This document shows, in pieces, positions 50,008-61,800 of a stretch of 64,000 nt of DNA. Position 1 is the first letter of the stretch; each line of letters starts with the position of its first letter. The position numbers and the translations under genes are program-made. The notes below the pieces were generated by a model. It had not been told where the DNA came from and ran no database searches. It worked only from the letters and a program-made list of their open reading frames with translations. This DNA is from Toxotes chatareus (taxonomy: Eukaryota; Chordata; Actinopteri; Toxotidae): the NCBI GenBank assembly GCA_016801885.1, contig CM028887.1:23607115-23671114 (forward strand). Direction: 5' to 3'.

Positions 50008-50316
50008 ATGGGTAAAGGGCTCGCGAGTGGCCGTTTCTTCTTCTTCTCTCCTCGGTACTGTTTCCAAATAAACCGCTCCCGAGAACACAAATAACACCCA
50101 GCCTGAGTGAGACCCGGGCAAGCCCCAAACTGAATTCAACAATGAAACCGCTGCCACGCCGCGAACAACAATTCCGGTGAAAAAAAGGCTAAACAAAAAA
50201 AAAAAAAACAATACCGTGAAAGTATGAACGTTAGCAGGCACTCAACGGTCATATACACACAAACCGTCCCGCAGAGGAACAGCAGCGGCAGCAGCAGTAA
50301 CAGTACACTCGCCGTT

Positions 50317-50397
50317 TTACGGTGTTGTCCTTTGAGAAAAAGTTTTGCTGCCTGAACCGAACGGGCTCCGGAGTTTCCCAGTGAACTTGCATCTCAT
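50317..50397 (-). other. upstream ORF of 26 codons in the presumed maml3 5' UTR or promoter
   Basis: An ATG at 50397 opens a 26-residue basic reading frame (MRCKFTGKLR...) ending in TAA at 50317. It matters only if transcription starts farther upstream than 50397. There is no similarity I recognise. Confidence 0.3.
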
Positions 50398-50720
50398 ATG
50401 GTTTTGGTTTGAAAGAAATCCCGGTGAAGATGTTGTTGAGTTGGGGGAAAGCGCACAAGCGCCCTCGGTAGTCCGGTTGTGAGGCAACTAGAGTAGCCCA
50501 GACGGCGCAAAACGCGGATATGGTAAGCAGTGGCGGAAGTCTGTAGTCACTGGCTGCCGCCTGCCACCATCACAATAATCAGGTCTGCTTCTCCACCATG
50601 CCAGCGGAGTGATATCAGGACAGGAGTTGAGTAAAAACCAGCTCGAGGCTGTGAGGAGCCCGCTGATGGACACCCGGAAAACCCGGGGTGGAATCCGGAT
50701 TGTATCCCGGAGAGGGCCGG

Positions 50721-50957
50721 GCTGGTCCCACCTACAACCTCGCCTGTGTTGTATTCAAGGTTGACACCCCTTTTTACTCAAAGTGAGCTACCATGGCTGA
50801 AGCAAAGTGTTCTTGTCATTGATGTAAAATGGGTCAGCATGGGTTATTTGACCGAGCTCATTAGCCTACCTCATTACCAGCAGGCGCCTGACACTGGAGC
50901 ATCAGTATTAAAGGATGAACGTGTTTTCCTTGTGTGTGTGTGTGTGTGTGTGTGAGT
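50721..50957. other. upstream flank next to the promoter
   Basis: Unique sequence ending in a GT run at 50933-50954 that abuts the left end of the MITE. No promoter element or exon was recognised on the plus strand. Confidence 0.4.
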
Positions 50958-51484
50958 TCATAGCAAAATGTGGTCCTGGAGACACCTACAGTAGCGGGAA
51001 CCATCACATAGGTGATTTTTAGTAGTTTAGCAGGTGCTTATCTGTGTGTGTGTCTGTCTGTGTGTGTGTGTGGACAGATTTTGTCACCATGATAGCATCA
51101 TAAAGATGCAGTCCCGAAACTGCACAGATGTGAAGTTGAGATCAAAATGAAGGCCGAGTTCAATGATGTGGTCAGGTCGGAAAGTTCATGTGATCCCATA
51201 GCAAGATAAACTCTAGTTTGTTTTTTTTCTTTTGTTTTCTAAAGCAGGGACAACAAAAAATAACAGGAATAAGCACAACTACAATGATAGGAAATTAATA
51301 ATAATGCAAGGTAGACCACCTTGTGATGGGATCACACCAGCTGTGAACGGTTGTGACACTGTTGTGCTCGGAAAACCTGACCTCAGACAGAGACAGGCAT
51401 ATAAACACCTGCTAAAGTTCTCAAAACCACCTCTGTGGTAGTCCCCTCTACAGTAGGTGTCTCCAGGACCGCACTTTGCCATGA
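50958..51484. mobile_element. non-autonomous inverted-repeat element (MITE), about 527 bp
   Basis: The outer 37 bases (50958-50994, starting TCATAGCAAAATGTGGTCCT) are the reverse complement of 51448-51484 with four mismatches. The inverted similarity continues inward in weaker form for about 50 more bases: the TTTAGCAGGTG motif appears in both arms. The interior carries a (TG)n run near 51042-51072 and no coding capacity. No clear target-site duplication is visible, so the superfamily is not assigned. It lies about 240 bp beyond the promoter region of maml3. Confidence 0.75.
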
Positions 51485-51499
51485 TGAGATACCCACATT

Positions 51500-51760
51500 A
51501 TTGTATTACATTAGTTGTGAGGACACCTGCTGATGTAATGCATTCCCTAGCCCCTTACCCTAACATTAACTATCACAACTAAAGGCCTAACCCTAACCCT
51601 AGCTCTAACCTAAACCTGATGCTAACCTGAACCCTAAAACCACATCTAAACCCTCAAACAGTGTTTTAAAGTTGTGAGGACCAGCCAAAAGGTCTTCACA
51701 ATGGTGGTTTCGAACCAAAAAACAACTGTCTGCACAACAACAAAGACACACACTCAGACT
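51500..51760. repeat. degenerate CCTAAC-rich teleost repeat flanked by 'TTGTGAGGAC' motifs
   Basis: AGTTGTGAGGACACC at 51514 and AGTTGTGAGGACCAGCCAAA at 51670 flank a degenerate array of CCTAACCCTAACC-like units (51545-51655). CATTCCCTAGCCCCTTACCC marks its start. I recognise this as a common teleost interspersed repeat. It directly follows the MITE and may belong to one composite element with it. Confidence 0.6.
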
Positions 51761-52879
51761 CACAAGGTGAAAACAACACCAGCCACACTGTCTAGGCTGG
51801 CAACAATGGCTAGCATCTTACATCAAGACCAGCGAGGTCAGGACAGAAAACAGGGCATGATGAGCACAAGGATGAACATGAACTGAACACAGAATAAACA
51901 TTTCATAAGCTCACTGTTTGCTAGAACAGTAAAAAAATAAAATGTGTTGGAAGCAACGCACCATAAACACAAATTAGATTATTAATTCATCACAGCACTG
52001 ACATTTCAATGATATTACTTTAATTAACAGGATACTTTAATACATACACACATTTTGGGAAAATGGCATTTTCAAAGCTGTGTCACACGTGAATGGGCAA
52101 ACAAACAAATGCCCCCTTCACACACAAACTTTGCAGGATTTCTTTTGCTTGTGTACAACCTCTGAGAAGTTAGTGGAACAATTTGCACGACATTACAATG
52201 CTTCAGTGGCTTTACAAGATTTACGAGATTAGTTTCACTGCCAGTACCTACAACCTAAGTGTTATTAACGCTGTAGTAATGTTATTTAAGTGCACCACAT
52301 TAACTCTTCATAATCCAGTGTGCACTTGACAGGGACAACAATCACAAATTATTGTCCAAGGCCACATTCATTGAGATCATTTCTCCAAATTTACATAATA
52401 TTGTCAAAATTGTGAAATAACTTACAAGAAAAGAAGGATGTCAAAATCTTTAATAAGTACAATGAGATATTTTTCTGTGACTGATGAATCATTGCTGAAA
52501 CAGTTTTATCAGGAACTGACAGTACTGAAGTGTCGATATGTCATTACTATCAGCCTTCCTGTGATGTCAGCCATTGGTCGGCCTGTTCATGTGATGCACT
52601 GCTTAGCTTTATTACACGGTTTCATGGTCATAACTCATCTGCTGTGTGTACATATGTAGTACAGAATAATACACAGTAGCCTGGTTTTCTGCATTAATTG
52701 GTCAGCGAATGTGGCCTGATCAACTAAGTCACAAGTGTAAACAAACATGATGTGCCCAAGTTGATAACACACAAACAAGTACAATGTTTTGTGTCTTTGT
52801 AGAACACACCCATTTAACGTTCACTGTGCTGGTGGAAAAAGTTGATCCTTGGATTTAATAACTGGTTGAACCTCCTCTG
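51761..52879. other. upstream flank without recognised features
   Basis: AT-rich unique sequence. Short open frames (51674-51886, 52438-52659) have no recognisable similarity. Confidence 0.45.
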
Positions 52880-53180
52880 CTATAACCTCAAGCAAGCTAT
52901 AACCTGGTAACTGATCAGATCTGCATTTAGCAGGAATTTTGGACCGTTCTTCCTACAGAGCTGCTTCAGCGTGAACGGCTCTCTGATGTCAGTCCACAGC
53001 ATCTCTGCTGGGTTAAAGTCCGAGGTTTGGGCCACTGAAAGATGTTTAGGGTCCTCAACGTCTACTGGTGGACCATCCACCCTGACATTATCCTGTGGGG
53101 TACCCTATGTGCACACATGCTCCTCCAGTATTTCATCAGTGATTGGAGCCCAGGTTTGTCTACTCCTGACTCCAGTTAGC
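52880..53180 (-). mobile_element. Tc1/mariner transposase relic (C-terminal part, deleted)
   Basis: The minus strand from 53080 to 52880 reads an open 66-codon frame containing VEDPKH and, 15 residues later, SDFNPAEMLWTDIRE, then LKQLCRKNGPKF. This matches the end of Tc1-type DDE transposases, where DPKH carries the second catalytic Asp and NPIE-LW the final acidic residue. In intact DD34E enzymes 34 residues separate the two; here there are 15, so about 57 bases have been lost between them. The N-terminal domain is not recognisable. It is a dead fragment and the only transposase-coding remnant I found. Confidence 0.65.
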
Positions 53181-53189
53181 TGTTGTTGA

Positions 53190-53420
53190 TGCCATTTGGG
53201 GCCTAAACGTCTGAGAAGTGAGACTGCGACCAGAAGATCGTCAGTTCAATCCTTGGACTGGCAAGATTAAATCTGGGTGGGAAAAGTGAAAAAAACAGAA
53301 CTTGCCTGTCCTCCATCAACACCGCTGTGGGGCTCTTGAGCAAGACCTTTAACCCCAACTGCTTGTGCCTGGCTGCTACCAGGTGTAAATGTTTTTTTGC
53401 TGTGTGAATGTTAAGGGAAA
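53190..53420 (+). repeat. tRNA-derived SINE-like teleost repeat
   Basis: A box-B-like CAGTTCAATCCTTGG follows GACCAGAAGATCG, and the 3' part has GGGCTCTTGAGCAAGACCTT then TAACCCCAACTGC and GCTGTGTGAATGT. This is the typical order of a common teleost SINE-like repeat. Box A is decayed. It directly abuts the Tc1 relic. Confidence 0.6.
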
Positions 53421-54754
53421 ATTTAAATTAAATCTTGCAAATAAATCAACAAGTGGTTTCAAATGGTCATGCTCCAGTGGGACAGCTTGTGTACCTTTTG
53501 ATTAATCACAGCTTAAAATATAACAGTGAACAGATAATGATTGTTTAAAAGATTGACACACATCACATGTATGCTGGCAGCTAAATCTCAGGGAAAAACA
53601 AATGTAGCAGCAGCGTCAACAGGCTGTGAAGAGACATTTTATGGCAATCAGGTGATTTTTCTTTTGAGCATGACCAACAAAAGGTTCAGCAGTAAAATAA
53701 GTTTCAGTTCCATTTAAAGACCCCAATAAGAAGAAGTACGGAATCATTGTGCTTTAATAATAGCTGTTAAAAATGTTCTTGTCAAAGAGAGGTGCAAGAG
53801 AAAAGAAAACAAGAGACAAGAAGATTGTTTTTACGTCAAATAAGAACACGCAAGGTTTTTTCTTGTTTTTTTTTTTTTTTTTATGACAACCATGTGATTC
53901 ACATCTTCCCATCAACTTCCAGGATCTAACATTTGAATAATACTTCAACATGACGTCGACTTCAGTGCAGTCAACGTGGCTGTTGATTGCACGGTCACAG
54001 ACGTGTCCACATTCACATGAACAAATGGACAAAACCTGTGAACATACCCTTACAAATACAAGTGGTTGATTTCAATGTTAGCATTGCAACAGAGACTCTC
54101 TCTCTCTCTCTCTCTGTGTGTGTGGACATGTGTGTGTGTGTCTCTCTCCCATTTTTATTTTTATCTGCCATGTCATGTGGGAGTTCTGAGCTCCATCCCC
54201 GACTGTTCAGGCCATATGTGCTCCCTTGTCTCTTTCTAGCCATCCCACCAACACACACAGACACATGTACTCACACATGCAGTCATTCACCCCCACACAT
54301 AATGTACACCAACAGAGACACGGACCTGCACACTCGCACACATACACACATACACACACTCATGTAGTCTGCATGGCAATGAAAACATGACCAGCATGTG
54401 TCTCTGCTTCCACTCCATTGGGTGTTATTCATTTCTGTTTCCTGTTTCAGTGTTAAAAGGTTAGTAAGGAGGTGATTCTTGCATGAGCAGCAGCGATCAA
54501 GATTACTTTGCCTACCTTTTCATGTGTTTTAGAACATCTATGGCCAGCTTGTCACATTTAATGGTTTGGATGATCTACAGATGCTCTGTCTACTTTCAAA
54601 AACACTTTACATCCCTCCTGTAGTTTCCAAGCCAGAAGTTCATCATGTCAAGATTCTCCAGGGGGGAATACCCAACAAGACAGGAAAGAAGCAAAAACTG
54701 GAGAAAAATATTACTTTTTCAAATCAGATCAATTCAATTCATGACCCTTCGTAG
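53421..54754. other. upstream flank: unique sequence with simple repeats
   Basis: T-runs (53867-53881), a CT run (54098-54115), GT/CA runs (54116-54142, 54330-54360) and otherwise unique sequence. No gene was recognised. Confidence 0.45.
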
Positions 54755-55400
54755 GTGTTTCAACCCCCTGGTTGGGAACCAATATCAGACACAAACAATA
54801 TACCACACCTCAAAAGTAAAAGTACTTGTTCCACTGAAAAATGGCCCCTCTGACTGATATTTTATGATACATTACATGATGAGATTGTTAATATTGATGC
54901 ATCAATGTGTAAACAGTGTTTTACTGTTGTGCCTGGTTAGGTAGTGAAGCCCATTGGTTCTCAACCTAGGTTCTCACAAGATAAGTCTGAGAGGATTCAT
55001 GAGATGAAACAAAGGTCAGCCGCACAAAATTGTTGGGTTTTCTTGGGCCTTTTCTGCACTTGTTGCTTCTTTTTGTGAAATAAAAAGACCCCAATCAGTT
55101 ATTTAAATAAAACCATCTGAGAATTTCAATGAGCCATGTCTCTTCTCTGTAACATCTAAAATATTGGGAGCCACTGGTTTAGAAATGGATTGAATTCTAT
55201 GATCTATGATCTTATCACGTTGTTTTTCAATGTAAAAATTTGAATCTGAAAAGTAACAAGTGACCATGTCTGTCAAATAAATGTAGCTGAATAGAAAGTA
55301 CATGTAGAATAAACTGTAAATACTCAAATGCAAGTACCTCAAAACTGTTCTTAAGTACAGTACTTGACTGAGTGCACTTACGCTCTACAACTGACGTTTG
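54755..55400 (-). repeat. long copy of the 'GTAACTGAGTAC' teleost repeat, split by an insertion
   Basis: The segments AAAGTAAAAGTACTTGTTCC, GATGCATCAATGTGTAAACA and GTTTTACTGTTGTG (54810-54930) resume at 55185 as AAAAGTAACAAGTG, GTCAAATAAATGTAGCTGAA and CAAGTACCTCAAAACTGTTC. The end is TTAAGTACAGTACTTGACTG. The order fits one element read on the minus strand, interrupted by about 225 bp of unrelated sequence at 54952-55176. A shorter copy of opposite orientation is at 40185. Confidence 0.65.
54952..55176. mobile_element. hAT-like MITE nested in the older repeat
   Basis: The left end CATTGGTTCTCAA and the right end TTGGGAGCCACTG are imperfect inverted repeats. They resemble 'CAGTGGTTCTCAACC' ends typical of hAT-derived elements in fish. 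A clean 8-base target duplication is not visible. There is no coding capacity. Confidence 0.5.
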
Positions 55401-56131
55401 CTAAACTCTCTCACCACTGCTCAAACAACCAAGCTTTGACAGGTGAAACTGGAACTAAAGTGATCTCCTCCTCCTAAAAATCTGTTTTTATACAGAGAAG
55501 TATCTCATTTGTGAGCCTCCATTTCTGTTTGGTACAACACATTAGCCATTCAGTGGCCGAGCACTGGAGCTCTTTCTAGGGGAAAAATGTTGTAGAGCAC
55601 AGGAAGGGCACAGCGTCAACAGTGGTTTGTTTAGAGTAAATAGAGGGAGAATTAAGTATTTATACCAAGAGCAGTTATAACTGAATGGACAAAGAAGAAA
55701 AAAGACACAGAAAATCCAACTTCATCAACTGAGTATCACAGGAAGGAGCAGTTTGATCACTGGGTAAACTGTAATCAGTCCAATGCAAAACCACAACATC
55801 TAAGACATATATCACCAAACAGGGACCTCACATCCTTTTTGATTGTGACATGAAAAATACATTGGAAAAAAAAAATAACTGTGGCAGAAGCAAATTATTA
55901 TTACACTGTTTCTGACTATTTCATCATTCCCCATCCGCCAGACCTGAAGCCATGAGGATTTTCTTGGAACATCTCGGTTTTCTTTCTACTTTGTAGATGG
56001 AGGAAAGGCTTTGGTTCACTTGTTGTTCTTGGTTAAGCAAGGAGACGACTCCACTGGCTCTGGGCTAAATATCTGGTTCACATACTCTTGCTGGGGCTTT
56101 TTTTTTACGTGCTTACAGTTTATCACGCCTC
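55401..56131. other. upstream flank without recognised features
   Basis: Unique AT-rich sequence with an A-run at 55866-55874 and a T-run at 56099-56106. Confidence 0.45.
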
Positions 56132-56142
56132 AGAAGAGAGAG

Positions 56143-56207
<65 letters not shown>

Positions 56208-56210
56208 GAG
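56132..56210. repeat. (GA)n microsatellite, interrupted
   Basis: About 79 bp of GA units with a few GGA and AAAA interruptions, ending before CTCCTTTAAC. Confidence 0.9.
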
Positions 56211-56509
56211 CTCCTTTAACTGAGAGAGCACCTTTCAGCCAGTGTCTGTGGAAATGAAATTTTGCAGCTGAATTGAACTGAATGATTGTTGTACTTGGTC
56301 CATAACAAACACACTGTACCACTTGACCATCCACTCAGCTGTTCTCATCAATAAATGAAAACAACTTAGATGGATATTTTCTCCAGACCTACATTATGTC
56401 TATAAATAAGTCATGTCTGAAAACAAAATTAAAAGTTTTGTGTCTGTTGTACGACCTTAGCGCTGCACTGTAGCAGATGAAAGTAGCTTCACAAATTGAC
56501 AGGATACGC

Positions 56510-56885
56510 TTAGATTTTTTTTGCAAATTTATTTAAAAATGAAAAACCTAAAATCTCTCATTTACAAAACTAGCTCCTTTGGCAGCAATTACAGCTTCAA
56601 GTCGTCTTGGGTAAGTCTGTACAAGCTTTGGACGCCTGGATTTGGGCAAATCAAATTAAATCTAACAGCATGCACATGCCCACAATTTGTGCCAAAGCTA
56701 AGAGTCTGAATAATTTCGTATACGAGAGATTTTAAGTCTTTGATTTTGAATTAATTTGCTAAATTTCTAAAAGCATCTTTTTCCTTTGTCATTCTGTGTT
56801 ATTGAATACAGACTGGTGTGAAAAATGGAAATTTTATCCACTTTAAATCAAATTTACAAGACAATAAAGTATGTAAGTACTAGAC
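56510..56885. mobile_element. internally deleted Tc1-type element
   Basis: The left part has TTTTGCAAATTTATTTAAAA then ATGAAAAACCTAAAATCTC, CCTTTGGCAGCAATTACAGC and TTCAAGTCGTCTTGGGTAAG. These are hallmarks of one end of a widespread fish Tc1-type transposon. The right part has TAAATTTCTAAAAGCATC, CCTTTGTCATTCTGTGTTAT and AATTTTATCCACTTTAAATC, the other terminal region. Everything between, including the transposase, is missing, so the element is non-autonomous and inactive. Confidence 0.65.
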
Positions 56886-57568
56886 AAATTATTGACCTGA
56901 TGATGTCGCTACATTAAAATATGAACATCTGTACCAAATTTAAACTATCCTATAGTTGGAGTGCTGTTGCACTCAAAACCACAAATGTCAACCTCATAGC
57001 AGATGAAAAGTCAGGTGATCACCACAGTCAGTGTTTTCATCTTCTGGGGACCATGAATGAACTAAATTCATGGAATCTATACGGTAGTTTCTGAGAAATT
57101 TCAGTGTGTAGAAAAACAGAATGACTGATCAGTCAGTCAAATGACAGACAGACCAGCATTGCCATCCCAGGAGTCATGTCACTGGCATTGCTAAATACGA
57201 ACATTAGAGCCTTTGGGTGTTTTAATTGGGTTTCATTTTATTGCGTTGTTTGTGCAGCATTATTCAGATTTCTTCATCTGATTAAATAAGCTCTAGGCCG
57301 TTCGTTCATGAAAGTGATGCCATTGCTTAGCTTTTTCAGTGGCAAACATCATGTTTTCCAAAGAAGCTTCCAATCTTCATAATCAATGGGATTTGACTCC
57401 TGCAACTCCCATAATGACAATCAGTTTTGGGAATGAAACCAAAAATGTGTGAGTCATGTTCCACTGGTTTGGACAATGATAAAAATACTTTAAAGTCAGT
57501 GTTGCAACTCATTAGATGCTATTAAATGGTCCATATTTACTTTTTATTCAGGTCAGATTTAAGACTAA

Positions 57569-57570
<2 letters not shown>
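56886..57570. other. upstream flank without recognised features
   Basis: Unique AT-rich sequence. No repeat family or coding signal. Confidence 0.45.
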
Positions 57571-60719
<3,149 letters not shown>

Positions 60720-60741
60720 CCCTAACCCTAACCCTAACCCT
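60720..60741. repeat. interstitial telomeric repeat, (CCCTAA)3 plus CCCT
   Basis: Three perfect CCCTAA units followed by CCCT and TAATTAA. This is the vertebrate telomere motif in 22 bp. Short interstitial telomeric repeats are commonly left by repair of double-strand breaks. Confidence 0.85.
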
Positions 60742-61689
60742 TAATTAAGATGTGAATTAATTAAATTGATTAAACATTACCACAACTCTGCATGGCACTG
60801 GAATAAGCACTTGTATATGATCATCCTACATGCTATCAGCGACTGTATGAAGCCAGTCTACAGCATGTCTTCAGTTTGTGTGGAATAAATTTGCTTATTT
60901 CTCTCTCACTCCTCTCAGCCAGCATGTAGCATTCAAAGCTAAAGGTAATTCTCACAATCCAGCCACCAAATTAGACTATTCTTTGTCTGTATATACCACT
61001 GTGACAGCAAAGCAGGTCTCATTTAATGTCTTCATGTCTTCATTTCATATTGCTCATGGCCTCAGGGGAAATGGAGAAAAAAGACTTGGAGGAGAACAAA
61101 TAAATAAAAATAAAAACTCTCTGAAATTAATCAGGCTACAGCTCTGTGAGCCTGTGAGTTGGACTCTGATGTGCTGCAATAGCTGATACTTTTCATACAG
61201 GAATGCTATTGTTACCCAGACATACACACACATTACCACAGTGTTTACTTCATGTGCATGGTGCCGCGACAGCCTAAAACCTCTGGCTGGGAAAGAAGAA
61301 GAGGTGACCGCACTCGCCGTGAAGGCTGGAGAGGGGAATCATATTGTTTTCTGCCTGATCAGCTGTTTCAGGAGAGTAAAAAGCCGAACGGAGAGGATTT
61401 GAGAAAAAGGGTTTGAAGCCAGACTTCCACTGAAAAAAAACCAAAGTCACAGAAGATTTTGTTTTGTTTTGTTTCGTTTTTATTGTCAGTGCTGGTTCTT
61501 TCAAAAAAAAGAAAGGAGGCAAAAAGAAGAAAAGAAAAATGAGCGTGAGAAAGGTAAGACAGGGAATGTGGGGGTGGACTGTTAATGACAATAAAAAGGC
61601 AGAGAAAAATAATCTCCCCTCTAAAGAATACAAACACACACAAATACGCACTCTTATACACACTCCCACATGTGCGTGTCATGATCACA
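60742..61689. other. upstream flank without recognised features
   Basis: AT-rich sequence with A-runs (61433-61440, 61503-61510) and a TTTTG run (61459-61482). The stretch 61290-61410 is balanced and repeat-free (TCATATTGTTTTCTGCCTGA) and may be a weak conserved element. Confidence 0.4.
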
Positions 61690-61800
61690 ATGGATGCTGG
61701 GTAATTATGCTAATGATGCGATAATGAGATGCATATGCCCTCTCTCATTAAGAAATGACATCTTCTTTCCTTTCAAAATATGTTAATTTCTTAAGTACCA
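61690..61800. promoter_or_regulatory. candidate enhancer with clustered POU/homeodomain motifs
   Basis: Within about 100 bp are GGTAATTATGCTAATGATGC (61700-61719), GATAATGAGATGCATATGCC and TCATTAAGAAATGACATC. ATGCTAAT (61707-61714) and ATGCATAT (61729-61736) are octamer-like POU sites, and TAATTA is a homeodomain core. The cluster lies between CA-rich flanks about 11 kb upstream of the maml3 promoter region. Function is inferred from motifs only. Confidence 0.33.

Larger units (their letters stand above)
49746..50720 (-). promoter_or_regulatory. maml3: maml3 5' UTR and CpG-rich promoter region
   Basis: The stretch from exon 1 out to about 50720 is clearly richer in G+C and CpG than its surroundings, with repeated CCG/CGG triplets at 49790-49860, 50140-50170 and 50480-50720. 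The CpG and dinucleotide-repeat pattern changes abruptly beyond 50720. There is no obvious TATA box, as expected for a CpG-island promoter. ETS-like GGAA cores in a CCGGAA/GCGGAAGT context are visible near 50170-50178 and 50533-50541. The transcription start cannot be fixed by eye, and the division between UTR and promoter is unknown. Confidence 0.65.

Noticed and set aside
49279..50094. Plus-strand open frame of 271 codons over exon 1 and the 5' UTR
   Set aside because: It lies antisense to the conserved MAML3 reading frame in GC-rich DNA. It starts with Cys/Val/Ser codons from a GT-rich stretch and resembles no known protein. Long antisense frames are expected opposite GC-rich exons.
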